A stretch of DNA of 64,000 nt from Astropecten irregularis (GCA_963971285.1 OZ020258.1:3100001-3164000); one strand, 5' to 3'. Counted from the first letter of the stretch, positions 46,076 through 57,240 are shown. Notes: a model not told the origin generated them from the sequence alone. Numbers and translations: made by a program.

Positions 46076-46770
46076 TTACTCTCCCTGTTGGCAGAATTTC
46101 ACAATAAAGATCGATGTGAAAATGCCCAGATGTGCCTTAAAATCCGCACAGGTTGCAGCACTGATAAAGCCATAGTAAATAGCAATACATACCACTATCC
46201 CCATGTTTGTCTGGCTGGCAGACACACTCATTCCTCCACTTGTCTTAATATACCTGAACACACAATGTATGAGAATCCAACCACCTGTACACGTAACACA
46301 TGAATGCACTATACACCTGTATTGTGTCATCAAAGAGATTTCTTGTTTGAAATGTTGATACAAATCGTCGAGGAAAACGGATTTGCTGGCAGTGTATCAG
46401 ATAAGGGGATTAAGGTTTGTAAGTTGGAGCAGAGCAGAGCATAGAGCTCTATGGTTGGAGGGGATGTGGGTAATCTGGGACAGACTAATCTGGGATTACA
46501 CGTCAAAAGGCAGGCCCAATTGTATACACCATGATGGTGATTATTGGATTAGCTTTACAAAGGATGATGAGCCCTAAATACGGACCTAGCCTATCTATAC
46601 ACAACACAACCTGACCATTATGGGACTTTAGAGATACCTTGGATGTTACACCTGTATTGGACCATAGAGTAAGGCCTTACTCTATGATCGGACAAGAAAC
46701 CATGAATACAAGTAATACATTGCTGCAAAGTGCTCATCAACCAAAATAATGACCCGAATCATACAAAATA
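46076..46770. other. Intergenic, no gene recognised
   Basis: Unique sequence; includes a CTTACTCTATG/CATAGAGTAAG mirror near 46662-46687. Confidence 0.5.
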
Positions 46771-46825
46771 GTTGGAGTTAGGAGGGCCTGACGTTTAGAT
46801 CCTGGCAGGATCTTTATCGAAGGCT
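46771..46825 (-). mobile_element. Penelope-like terminal fragment (type K), degraded
   Basis: TTGGAGTTAGGAGGGCCTGA, then TTTAGATCCTGGCAGGATCT, matching 17721-17778. Confidence 0.5.
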
Positions 46826-47014
46826 AAACGAGATTAGCCTTCCTGATTAGCCCTCCTGACTCTAAGCAGGAACATTTGACCTACATGGAGCCATCCAACA
46901 CCCCTGTCTGAAATAATTCATACCAAAATGTTCCCTTTGGTTTATTTGTGATTCGTAGAAAGAAGCTGTAAGTTGCTCTGTTCCGTACACATGAATATCG
47001 CATGCATTTCAATC

Positions 47015-47058
47015 GTCTCCTGATGAGGACTAGAGCACACTAGTCGAAACGTTGAGAC
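47015..47058 (+). ncRNA. Hammerhead-ribozyme-like motif
   Basis: Stem I GTCTC (47015-47019) pairs with GAGAC (47054-47058). The core is CTGATGA (47020-47026), with one extra G at 47027. Stem II is GACTAG (47028-47033) with CTAGTC (47040-47045) around an AGCACA loop. GAAA (47046-47049) follows, then CGTT, where ACGT can only form a two-pair stem III with no loop. Penelope-like elements are known to carry hammerheads with very weak stem III. The extra base before stem II is non-canonical, so activity is uncertain. Confidence 0.5.
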
Positions 47059-47136
47059 CTTACGAGAAGTGCGAACGAAACAGAAGTGCGAAAGTACGAA
47101 CGATTCTTACATGGTGTTTCCGCAAACCGATCCACA
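47015..47136 (+). mobile_element. Penelope-like terminal fragment (type J), best copy
   Basis: Opposite orientation to 10148 and 45092. Carries the hammerhead-like motif, then GAAAGTACGAACGATTCTTA and CATGGTGTTTCCGCAAACCG. Confidence 0.65.
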
Positions 47137-47609
47137 TGCATATCGCTCACGGTGTTTCAGACTGCCAAAGCAGGTTGATCCAACACATTTCAACACCTTT
47201 CTGCTGTTGAAACTTGAATAGAAATACAACTTACAAGAGAGATAAGTTGCTTAGATTTTAAGAGGGAAGTCAGTACCTTTCGGGGTGATGTCAATTTAAC
47301 AGTGCCCAAATACATGTAGCTATAAGTGTTTGTCCTTGAACTTCACAGATTAGAATACTATTACTTAGACTATATGCTGGCAGCAACGAAATTGATATTA
47401 TTATCATAATCTATTTCTGGTAATGAACTTGGATTCCTCAAAAGCGCCCTAGGCACTGTAGCTCGAAAGCCTCATGGAAAGATGATGAAAAGAAGATACA
47501 GTTTTAGAGGTGGAAGGAAAACCTCAGAGTTATATTCTGGGTAAAACCCACAGAATCAGGTAGGGACTGAAAACCCAATCCACTTATGGACCGAGCCGGA
47601 CTCGAGCCC
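47137..47609. other. Intergenic, no feature seen
   Basis: Unique sequence; nothing recognised. Confidence 0.5.
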
Positions 47610-47776
47610 GGGGTCGATTTCACCAAACTCATCGTAACTTACTATAAATCGTAGGACTTATGATGCATTGCAACCCCATGTAGAAGTCGATGGATACGAT
47701 GGGTATTCCTTCGTATCTCGAGTTGCGATCGATCGTAGGGCTTCGTGAAATAATGGAGAAAGAAATAGTCGACCCC
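47610..47776. mobile_element. Palindromic MITE-E copy
   Basis: GGGGTCGATTTCACCAAACT to the end TAGTCGACCCC. The right terminus carries a short insertion (AATGGAGAAAG) between TTCGTGAAAT and GTCGACCCC. Confidence 0.85.
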
Positions 47777-47903
47777 TGGTCCGCCAGAGGTGAAAGGCGA
47801 GGAAAGAACCGCTACGCCAACCTGACTGCCCATGAGTTTGTGTGTTATTCTCCTTTTTTGAAATCCCCCTAAACACATAACGGTATTCGGACAGCTCACC
47901 TTA

Positions 47904-48115
47904 TAGCTACAAATCACTTTAATTGAGGACAGGAAAGGTAGTAGGGTTGCAGAGAGGTTGTGTCTACAGTCAACCCCTTGGTCCAAGCTGTCCAGCCTCA
48001 ATCCTACTGACATATGAATACCGTGCATCCGGAAGTACACCACTGACATCAACTCGAGCACCACATTGACAGCTGACAGTGATGAAGTATTTATCCTCGT
48101 GCTGAATTCATCCAC
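47904..48115 (-). other. Open minus-strand segment with donor-like end, unrecognised
   Basis: The frame is open over about 70 codons (containing SAVNVVLELMSVVYFRMHGI and VDCRHNLSATLLPFLSSIK). It ends AGCTATAAG|GTGAGC near 47904, a good donor. An AG acceptor candidate (GAATTCAG) is at about 48102. No family is recognised. It continues openly into the neighbouring MITE-E, so chance is likely. Confidence 0.15.
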
Positions 48116-48551
48116 CGATTCATTTTAATGGTAAAAACAGGGACTGAGATTTGACCAAAGTACAAACAGTTGAAGGCGTTCGTTGCTGGTAATAAACCCA
48201 AGCATTGTCAGTACAGTAAATTGAATCAATTCGAAGCTACATGTGCCCAATTGTTTATGAATGAACTTGCCAGAATCTCATTGTATTACACAATGCTCAA
48301 CACACAGTGCCTATAGTATGGAATGAACTATACCCTGCCATGTAAACAATCCCACGAGATCACAATAAGCAGACATTTAATAATTCTGTAATTTATGACA
48401 GAAATTTGGGATACAAAGGTAGGCACTGTCTTTGGTCTGTACATAATTTATACTGAATTTCTACAGGTGCTTTGTGATATTCAATTCATCGTCTGTTTCG
48501 AGGTAAAGAAGTTCACATGAATGGAAATCCAAAATGGGCATTTCAAAGTAG

Positions 48552-48912
48552 TAAAGGTATAATACATGATTGGTAAAGATCACAGAACAGCACCCACATT
48601 TTGTCTATTCCAATATGTACATAAAATAACACACCTGTGAAAAGTTGAGCTTAATCGGACATCTGAGTCTAAAGAAAATAACGAAAATCCTTATCAATTT
48701 CTTTAGATAAAACATAAAGGTTTTGATCTTCCCCAGAGATCAAAACTGTTAAGTTCGGTCTTTGTTTTATTTCTGGATAGATGCACAATTTCAGGCGGAA
48801 ATATTTTAACGGTATGTTTCTACCAGCACCATCTTCATACCCTGAAAGTTATACGTAAATCTGTGAACATTTTTGTTTGGGTATGTCATCAAACCTGTAC
48901 TGTATCTTTAAG
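48552..48912 (+). mobile_element. MITE-B copy, full length
   Basis: TAAAGGTATAATACATGATT (left flank G, so TA rather than TTAA) to CAAACCTGTACTGTATCTTT plus AA. Confidence 0.93.
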
Positions 48913-49661
48913 TAATATTCTTGGCAGCTCTGCAGTAAAACGTTCCTGGTGAACCACGCAAGTCAGTACAAACATAAAGTGAGATCGATGGAATGACGTC
49001 AGGACTGACACTTTCAACATGATTCGAAAACTCGATCGGACACAGAATCTTGTCAACAATAATCTTATAAAGTAAAAAGAAAGGCATCCTTCCAATCTCA
49101 AAGTCATGATTTATTCAAATCAGTGTTATTGCAAAACAGGGCAGCAGTATATTGCTTAGGCCTATGCGTTCCACATTTTGGTTCGCTTGCCCTTTTTACG
49201 ACCCCGAACTTGCAGTGGAACGTGAAGTTACATGTAGCAGACGCCACCTGCCAATAACTCGCAGACATGGTGTGCAGGCCACAACAGTCAAACGTCAATA
49301 ATTCCTGGCACCATCGAGTTCTTGGTCAGATATTGACAAAATGAAAGGTCATGCCTGAGTAATAGTGTTTGGTCCAGGTCGTCCCGACTGGCCGACCACG
49401 GCACGCGACAAATTAGATCAAAGCATGGAGGAAGGCCTTCCTCCATGATCAGAGGGAGTGGGTATACTCGGACCTGTGCCAGCCTGCTGATAATCAACAC
49501 TCGTCAAGGGTTGTCTGTAAGGTAGCAAGCAAGGTGCCTCCTTCAATCACGTGCTCTGGCTCAATAATTACCACCATCTTTTCAAAGATAGTTATGCATT
49601 TCAATTTACAGCTATAAAAAAGTATAAGTTTGTAGAACGAGTTTATAAGGCTTGTGGTGAC
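48913..49661. other. Intergenic, no gene recognised
   Basis: Unique sequence; CCTTCCTCCATG inverted pair near 49430-49447. Confidence 0.5.
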
Positions 49662-49875
49662 ACCATGTACAATACTCTTTTAGGAAGATGTATTGGTCCT
49701 GAAAAGGACCGATGGCAGTGTATTCTCGACGTTTCGACCAGTGTGCTCTAGTCGTCCTCAGGAGTCGTCCTCTCTCTCCTAAAGACGACTAGAGCACACT
49801 AGTCGAAACATCGAGAATCCACTATCATCGGTCCTTTTCAGGACCACACATCTTCCTAAAAGTATTATACATGGT
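49662..49875. mobile_element. Inverted pair of Penelope-like ends (head to head)
   Basis: Arms ACCATGTACAATACTCTTTT at the left and AGTATTATACATGGT at the right frame a roughly 214-bp inverted repeat. It includes GGTCCTGAAAAGGACC, CTCGACGTTTCGACCAGTGT and the mirrored AGAGCACACTAGTCGAAACA. The minus-strand arm (49766-49727) has CTC-CTGAGGA-C-GACTAG-AGCACA-CTGGTC-GAAAC-GTC-GAG, again hammerhead-like. The plus-strand arm has a decayed core (CTAAAGA). Confidence 0.65.
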
Positions 49876-50107
49876 AGTCTCTCCACCACGGCAAGACTTC
49901 AAACCCTACTTATAAGTTTGTACTCAAACCAACGAAAATAAACAACCACACTGCAAGTAGGGCCTCTCAACATTAAAATCAGAAAATTCAAATGTTCTAC
50001 GTTGGAAAAGGACAGTTAATCAATGAATGTCATTATTTCACAGGGTTTCCGATCAACCATGCCTGCCTGTCGCTCATCAGCTACTTCAAACTGTCTAGTG
50101 CAAACCA

Positions 50108-50352
50108 GGGGCCAATTTCATATAGCTGCTAAGCACACACAAAAATGGCTAAGCATGACATTTCTGACTTAATAAAACTGGATTAACAACCAAATTTCCA
50201 TATGTTGTGTATCACTTGTGATTGTTCTTTCACTGTTGTTCGCGCGCTGACCATGAATATCAAATCGAATTTTCAATGGTGTTTTGTTTTATTGGGCAAG
50301 CCATTTTTGTGCTAAGCATTTTTGTGTGCTAAGTAGCTATGAAATTGGCCCC
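50108..50352. mobile_element. MITE-C copy, complete
   Basis: GGGGCCAATTTCATATAGCT to AGCTATGAAATTGGCCCC, with GTATCACTTGTGATTGTTCT and GCTGACCATGAATATCAA inside. Confidence 0.92.
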
Positions 50353-50946
50353 TGCATTCAAGAAAGTTGAAAGCAAACCACGATTCGAACCTGTCACATA
50401 GCGTCAAGGTTAAAACCACAGAGTGAGACTAATTCACCGGGGCGAGCTGGATGGGACAACGGGGGGATTTCGTCTTTTGGCGGGCATGTGCAACCTCAGT
50501 TTCCCGGCACGTGCGACCTTCAAACATTAAAAAGCGCGGGAGCGTTACAAATAACATCCTCTCATTCAAATGATATGATCGTGTGCCATGGAGTCTGAAA
50601 TGAATTGGCGACGCTGCGGTTTTTCTGTGGCGACGATGTATATTGTATAACAACCGAGCATCACAGTGAACCAGCTGGACAGATCTCACAGAAACAAAAA
50701 TGTACACAGCTCAATGAAACCAGTAAACAAGAGATTCGATGCACCTGATACAAACAACAAATTCACACGCCTTATCATTGGAAACATTATGAGAATCCAA
50801 TTTCATCTGTATGTTTTCAACCGGCATTAATGATAATTCAATTGTTTTGTAAGCAATTAATATCAATGATCAGCGTTGCTATACTGTCACTACACTATTC
50901 ACCTCAGACATCTTACTTGGAACTCTGCGAATGTTACAAGGTTGAT
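50353..50946. other. Intergenic, GC-richer patch, no gene recognised
   Basis: CpG-containing patch at about 50430-50540. CGATTCGAACC at 50391-50401 is a B-box-like match without a tRNA fold. A 92-codon minus-strand frame here has no motif. Confidence 0.45.
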
Positions 50947-51413
50947 TTAAAGGTAGTATCCTGCTTTGGTTTTTATCAAAGAAATACAGACTCATGGGGA
51001 AAAAAATCTTTTAAAAGATCAAAAAGATTTTCGGTCGTTGTTTTACCAATTTCTGGATAAATACACCATTTTAACGGTATCAGGGCTCGAAATAGTACTA
51101 GCCCGTCGAACAATATCTAGCAAAAACCACTCTGGGCTAGCTAGACTCACTTCTTTGGTTGTCCGGTGGGCTAGTGAAAACAAAACAAGGAATCTACAAC
51201 TGAAGGTATGCATTAACATGTTTACTGGCTAGTACAAATCTAAACGGGCTTGTAAAATCTGCAGTAAGCTGGCCCAGTGTGCTAGCCATAAGAACAGTTA
51301 GCACAAGGCCTGAATATGTTTCTACCACCACCATCTTCATACCCTGTAAGTTATATGTAAATCTGTGAACATTTCTGTTTTGGTTTCTTACCAATGTATG
51401 ATACTACCTTTAA
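50947..51413 (+). mobile_element. MITE-A copy split by a hAT-like insertion
   Basis: TTAAAGGTAGTATCCTGCTT to ATGTATGATACTACCTTTAA. It lacks the CCCATACGGTGCCCAC block and is interrupted at 51081-51313. Confidence 0.92.
51081..51313. mobile_element. hAT-like non-autonomous insertion nested in MITE-A
   Basis: Starts CAGGGCTCGAAATAG, a terminus I associate with hAT-type elements, and ends GCACAAGGCCTG, whose inverse CAGGCCTTGTGC shares the CAGG-CT-G pattern. The interior repeats CTAGCCC/GGGCTAG. It sits between GGTAT and ATGTTTCTACC of the host copy. Confidence 0.6.
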
Positions 51414-51791
51414 TATCAACACCAGCGTACACGACCCTGTCACCACACTTTCTGTTCACCTGAGACATCTTACTTGGAACTCTGCGAATGTTACAAGGTT
51501 GATTTACAACCCCCTCACTGATAATGTATATTGAAACACTCAATTGCCATGGGGTTCTCCGTGACGGAGGAAGTCGTATAAGTGACGCCTTCAAATGACA
51601 AGTTGGTCTAGAGGACAACTTTGAAAGACATCGGTGTTTGTGGGCTTCGAAAATAAACTGACGTCAATTCAAGGTGCTGGTTTTTGTTGTAGAGCACGTT
51701 ACACGTGTCATTGACATGTTGTCCTCAGAAGAATCACAAAAACATGGATAGGTCCCTTAAAAGCAGACAGCTAATTTATTTACCTAGAAAT
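51414..51791. other. Intergenic, no feature seen
   Basis: Unique, but GACATCTTACTTGGAACTCT and GCGAATGTTACAAGGTTGAT at 51464-51504 repeat 50907-50946, just left of MITE-A. Confidence 0.6.
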
Positions 51792-52213
51792 CAGGGCTGG
51801 GAAATCGGATAATTTCATATCCGGTTACTGATTGAAAACAAGAAATCAGGTTAACAGTTAACCTATGTTGTCACATGCGACATGAGTGACATGTTTGATT
51901 TATGGTCTTCTTCAATGTGATCGTCACTTTCAGAATGCTTTTTATACAATGTCATGCTTTAGATCAAGCATTTAGATCCAGTACATGCAATGTTTCTTTT
52001 GAGATCCAGTTTGTGAAAATCGTGTTCCTACTTGGCAAAATAGAACAAAATAACTGACTGAAATTCTACAGTTTTCACTTGAGAATTTTGAGAGTTTTGA
52101 GAATTAGCCAAACGTTGGTCTCTGTCCCTATCAGTTTCGGATAACGGTTAGTAAAAAATTATAACCGGGTAATTAAATCCTGGTCGGTTAACCCACATAA
52201 AATGGCCAGCACT
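51792..52213. mobile_element. Possible hAT-like element
   Basis: Starts CAGGGCTGGGAAATCGG and ends AAATGGCCAGCACT (inverse AGTGCTGGCCATTT), with CCGGTTA/TAACCGG blocks near both ends. No clear 8-bp duplication was found. Confidence 0.35.
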
Positions 52214-53473
52214 AAATTAAGAAATCAGAGCTTTTATGAAACAAAAACTTTACAGTGTTATAGGTCTAGTAAAAAACAGCACACATCTATTGGACTTGGA
52301 CTATGTACGCCCTATTCCCGGAGTACAATCGTGAAGCGTGTCTGCAAGTCTTAATCTCGGTCAATCACTCTGAAGTTGGGACCTTGACCAAAGTCTCTCT
52401 GCAAACTTGAACTCTGCAATCGTGCACCAACAGCTTAGCTGCAAGCACAATGCAGGATCTGTAGTCTCCACGTTGCATGCCCTACTTCTATTCCCAGCTC
52501 ATTGCCGTCTTCAAGATTCAGTTTCAACAATCACAGACTTCAGGGCCAAAACCGAAACTGTTTGCATGTATGGGAATCAATAGGTTTGAATACAGAATAC
52601 ACAACTATGAACATACAAACAAAATCACAGACATACAGCTATTTTTGATCTTATCGATGTTTCCCCCTACACATTGTAGGCCCATAATGATGTGTTTATG
52701 AAACAGAATCATGTTAGAGTTATGTCAACAACCAAACAGGTAGAACTTACCATTGGTATAACAGTTGGACACAGAGATAAATGTCAAACTGGATGACAGG
52801 GGTCTCCGGGTTGTGTCAAGAAGTCGTCTAAACTGAAAATATGAAAATGATAAGAGGAGGGCTAAGACATGTCGACCACCCACCGACCCAAACCCCAGGA
52901 CGGGTAGCGGGGATTTAACACCGGCGACGGGTGGGTTCACAGAGTTCGGAACATTTGACATAAGAGCCGTCAAGGAATCTGTGTGTCACAGGGGGGTACA
53001 TAGAATCCTGCATGATGGCTTCAATTCACATTGCTCTGTGTTTGGAATACCATTGTCGGCATTTATTAAAGATATAATGCAAGGTTAATTATAATCTCAC
53101 TCAACGCGATAAGGAGATTAATTTATGGTCCCTGCGAAGGCGGGCACCGTCAAAGGGAAGAAGAATATAGGCGGCACTTGTAGGACAGAGAGTTGTGAAT
53201 TGGAACAGGAAAAGTGCTAACCATACAAGTTGTTGTTGAGTGTTCCATAGGGGATTGATTGTCACAGCGAAGTGACTGTGGATAAACAGTTAGCATGGTG
53301 GTCCCATGTGAGTTTTGCACCAGAAACCTAGGGAATGTATTAAAATCACTATTTATTTAAAGACCGAACATTTGCGAAATGATTGTAATCAAAATCACCA
53401 GCAAAGCAAAATGACTTCAATCCAGTCATTTTGATTGAACTGAATAGCAGCTATTAGAAAGTCTGGGGGACAA
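52214..53473. other. Intergenic, no gene recognised
   Basis: Contains a GC-richer patch with CGACGGGTGGG near 52925. No domain was recognised. Confidence 0.5.
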
Positions 53474-53707
53474 GGGGCCAATTTCATAGAGCTGCTTAGC
53501 ACACACATTTGCTTAGCACAAAAATAGCTTGCTCAATAAAACAAACCACCATTGAAAATTCGATTTGATATTCATGGTCAGCGAACAACAGCCAAAGAAC
53601 AATTGCAAGTGATACACAACACACGGAAATTTGGCTGTTAATCCTGTTTGACAAAAATGTAATGCTTATCGAATTTTTGTGCTAAGCAGCTCTATGAAAT
53701 TGGCTCC
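53474..53707. mobile_element. MITE-C copy, complete
   Basis: GGGGCCAATTTCATAGAGCT to AGCTCTATGAAATTGGCTCC. The interior is in the opposite order to 50108 (TTCATGGTCAGCGAACAACA). Confidence 0.92.
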
Positions 53708-53838
53708 TGTATGTTAATGTGCTGCTACGTTTCTTTAACGTGTGTTTGTTTAGGGGTGTAGTTGTTAATTGCTGGTAATTTGCCGTCATTGCTATTATTC
53801 TAAATTAAAGTTGCGCTGCCGGTGTACGGCTAAACTCA

Positions 53839-54186
53839 TTTAAAGATAATTTCATACTTCGGTTTTTGTAAACTTAAAGGAAGATACAGGGACAGTCATC
53901 TGTGAAATTCCCAGTCCCATACGATGCCCATGTTTTGAGAAAAACAGTGACAAACGGTCACGGTATTTTGAAATCTATTCACACAATCACAGGAGTTTTG
54001 ATCTTCCCGAATTCGAAATTGTTTTTGGTCATTGGTTTTACCCAATTCTGAATAAATACAGCATTTCAGGCAGAAACAATTTAACGGTATCCTATATTTC
54101 TCCCATCACCATCTTTATACCTTGTAAGTTATAGGTAAATCTGTGAAGATTTCTGTTTCGGTATGCAAGCAATGTATATAGTACCT
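53839..54186 (+). mobile_element. MITE-A copy, diverged
   Basis: TTTAAAGATAATTTCATACT to AGCAATGTATATAGTACCTT. The central hairpin is replaced by GATCTTCCCGAATTC, while CAGGCAGAAACAATTTAACG is retained. Confidence 0.88.
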
Positions 54187-55098
54187 TGACAACTTTATAA
54201 TCAGACACTTTACTTCTACTTCTTCTCATCCAATCACATGAACGGAAACAACTCGTGTAACCAGATGAGAATTTAGTACCTCTCAGACCATGCAGATCAC
54301 GATCATTCAGCGACATGTAGTAAAGAATGTACTTTTTTGCCAATTAAAAGGAACATATTTGTTGGTCGGTGCCAAGCAGGAATAAATACAATACTTGAAT
54401 TCGTACATGGTGACTTGGTGAGGTCTTTTCAATGCTCGCCTGGGGAAAAACACACAAATAACTTGTTTACCGGAAGTATTTTGTATAGGAAAACGCACTA
54501 TACCCATGAAGTATTGAAAAATCGGTATGCAAATTTATACAGGTGGGTAAAAAAAATAACCTTATTCCAATCAGCAATAAGCCTAGACCTATTGATACTA
54601 AGTAGAGTTAAGTATTGTTTGAAAGACAATAAGGTCAAATCATTTCGGATGTCAAACTGATACATATAAATGTGTTGATTTAATTCTGTGTGCTGCCATA
54701 ATTCTATATATCTCATGGTATCCAAGGTCATATTATGTTTGACTGTATTGTGTGTATGTGTTATATTCTATGGAGACACGTATTATTATAGGCGGGTTCA
54801 TTGGCGGGCCAGGGGCGGGACCGCGCTATACAGCAAATTGTTGACGCAAGGTGGACATTCAAAAAAGGTGCTGACAACTTGACGTGACACCAGGACGCCT
54901 AAAGCAACAGTATCGCTTGCATTTAAAGGGAATAGGTTCTAAACCCGTGATAAGGTAGTGGCAAAGATTAACACACTGACTAACTTTCAGTAATATATGA
55001 AGGCTACTGACAATTTTGGTTTAAAACTATTAAGGTTACGCCCCTCATAGCTCTTGACAGTTAAGTTCTTGCATAAGATGATCAAAGTTCAACATGCA
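54187..55098. other. Intergenic, no gene recognised
   Basis: Includes a 107-codon plus-strand frame (54337-54660) without motifs. Confidence 0.5.
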
Positions 55099-55272
55099 TT
55101 AGGGTTAATACCCAGTCCCCCTGTGGAGACTGTGGTAATGTGTGGTAAGCAGCTCTTGTCTTCAGTGTGGTAGGAGCAGAGGGTTAGGGTTAATACCCAG
55201 TCCCCCTGTGGTGACTGTGGTAATGTGTGGTAAGAAGCTCTTGTCTTGTGTGGTAGGAGCAGAGGGTTAGGG
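55099..55272. repeat. Tandem duplication, about 84-bp unit, two copies
   Basis: TTAGGGTTAATACCCAGTCC starts at 55099 and again at 55184; CTGTGGTAATGTGTGGTAAG and GGTAGGAGCAGAGGG are shared. A third start (TTAGGGTTGTG) follows at 55267. Confidence 0.92.
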
Positions 55273-56227
55273 TTGTGTGTGCACGAGGTTAGATGTGAGT
55301 GATGCTAGTGTGATCAGTTATTAGCCACGACTGCTGCAAGTGATTCTTCATTCCCATCATCTATATCAGTCTATAGGTTATCGTCTAAGATATTTGACTT
55401 CATTACCCTGCATTAAATACTTACTTGTTATGAACGAACCATACATGATGTACTGTACCTGTGGAATCAAGATATATTTGTCCTCCATGGGGTGCCAATG
55501 CAGGCAGTTCTCCGCATGTCTAGTTCATTATGGTCTTTATAATTTACGGTCTGCTAACCATTCTGGATGCAATATTTAGATGAAGTGACAAATGCGTGGT
55601 ATAATGGAATTTGTCAGACTATTATCCAGTTTTCATTGCCTATAGGAATGCTATACCAGCATTTGTATGCATGTCTCTAGCCGAGAGACCCTTTAAAGAA
55701 TACCTGAAAAATGGTACAACAGGAACCAGCTCTGGCCCCAAGTGTTGTTATCACGCCCCGATTAGCCGGGGATTGTCTGCAAGGGCGACGCGACTGGGGT
55801 CAACTCGGAACAGGACTAAGGTCAGGGCAAAAAAAGCAACCACCAGAAGAGTTTCAAAACACGAAAACACAGCAGCCTTGCTTCAAGCTGAGTAACAAAT
55901 GTTGAGTTTATAATTAAGTGTGTTCGATAATTCAGACGATTCTGTTGTATCGAGTCAATTGTCGTATCCGTTGCTCCAGTTGTGCAACCCAGATACGAAT
56001 TATTCTGATTTCATTAAATCTAGGTGAACTTATTCCTCAATTTACTCGAACCTCATTAAAGACATAAAAATGACATGAGAACGATGTACATAGCTATATA
56101 CCTAATGGTAAAGTACCTTAGACAAGCAACATCATAGAGCCTGCTTGGCAACTTACTCCTCCAGCCCTAAAAAATCCGTGGTTCAAAAACATTCAATTTG
56201 GATTTGCAGGTCTATAGCCAATGTCAC
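55273..56227. other. Intergenic, no gene recognised
   Basis: Two overlapping plus-strand frames of 94 and 64 codons near 55611-55905 show no domain or splice context. Confidence 0.5.
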
Positions 56228-56230
56228 TTA

Positions 56231-57237
56231 CACCGTGTTTACACTTGATACCGCGAGGGCGATCAGATCCCGCGAGGGCGATCAACGCGCGATCAAAGGG
56301 CGATCAACGATGAGTGTAAACGCTCGCGCGATCAGGATCCGATCCCGGGATGAAGAGGGATCTGATCCACCTCTCGGGAAGGATCGGATCCGGTTCCGAT
56401 CTCGCGTGCGGGATCAAGGTTTGAGTGTAAACGCAACGCGGGATCGGATCCTGCAATTTACAGTGACGGCATCCGGTGCAAGCATGGCCAAGCGCGCGAA
56501 AACAAGTCCGTATTTTACCAGCCACTGCAAGTATTGTTTATTGCACGATGCACAGACAGCATGGTCCAAGATACAAACAACATTACGCTGGTAACCAATA
56601 TTGTGAGCTGCACGCACGTGTGCCTAATAAGCGATAACTGGTACTTGCAACTTTCGTTCTCCTTTTCCTGTCTTCATGATTATTTTGATCGCCGTTCCAA
56701 AGCTTAAATCCCGTCACATTGTGATTTTTTCTTTAAGGGTATACTCTCTAGCATGCTTTAGCCATTTTATTAGACGTAGTAGTTTTATAAGCGTTTTTCC
56801 GCGAGGAAATTTGTGTGGAAAACATCGACAATTTGTTTTTAGAGAACACGCCACACGGCATGAAGTCACGTTGCAAGATGGCGAATGGAGCGATACGCGG
56901 TCGGCTGTGGACACACGAGAGTTGACTGGACAACTGGAATTTGTTGACTGGAATTGGATGGCACCACTCGAAACATAGCGATGTTTATCACAATCTCACA
57001 GAGCTGGGAGAAAATGGGATTTGTGAAGACCCTCTGAGAAATGTAAGACCACAGAAAAATACGATCGGTTCGTTTTCGCGCGAAATGAATAACCTTTGAA
57101 CGCTTGCTTCCGTTGTCCAACGCACGATCATTGCGGGATCAGGATCGAGTATAAACACGGCATGGATCAGATCCCTCGAGCTTGATCGCGACCGCAGGAT
57201 CTGATCCTCCGTTGCGCGATCAAGTGTAAACACGGTG
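56231..57237. mobile_element. PIF/Harbinger-like element H, 1 kb, TTA target duplication
   Basis: Terminal repeats CACCGTGTTTACACTTGAT and ATCAAGTGTAAACACGGTG are perfect, and TTA flanks both sides (56228-56230 and 57238-57240). Subterminal regions at both ends are packed with GATC, GGATC and GCGATCA motifs plus further GAGTGTAAACGC copies, as expected for transposase-binding arrays. The roughly 650-bp centre is non-repetitive, AT-richer and not recognised. It seems too short for a full transposase. Confidence 0.8.
56484..56594 (+). CDS. Small frame inside element H, unrecognised
   Basis: Starts MAKRAKTSPYFTSHCKYCLL at an ATG with A at -3 and stops after 36 codons. A basic N-terminus and a C-x-x-C pair are visible. 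It may be the truncated start of an element- or host-derived gene. Weak. Confidence 0.15.
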   Translation: MAKRAKTSPYFTSHCKYCLLHDAQTAWSKIQTTLRW

Positions 57238-57240
57238 TTA

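Noticed and set aside
47642-48115. 157-codon minus-strand frame, the longest in the window
   Set aside because: Its second half runs through the MITE-E palindrome; only the first 70 codons are mentioned as a weak candidate.
55099-55272. TTAGGG-like telomere motifs
   Set aside because: The motif occurs once per roughly 84-bp tandem unit and is not itself repeated in tandem, so it is not interstitial telomere DNA.
56145-56594. 149-codon plus-strand frame
   Set aside because: It is kept open by the stop-poor GATC/CG-rich terminal array of element H rather than by coding constraint.
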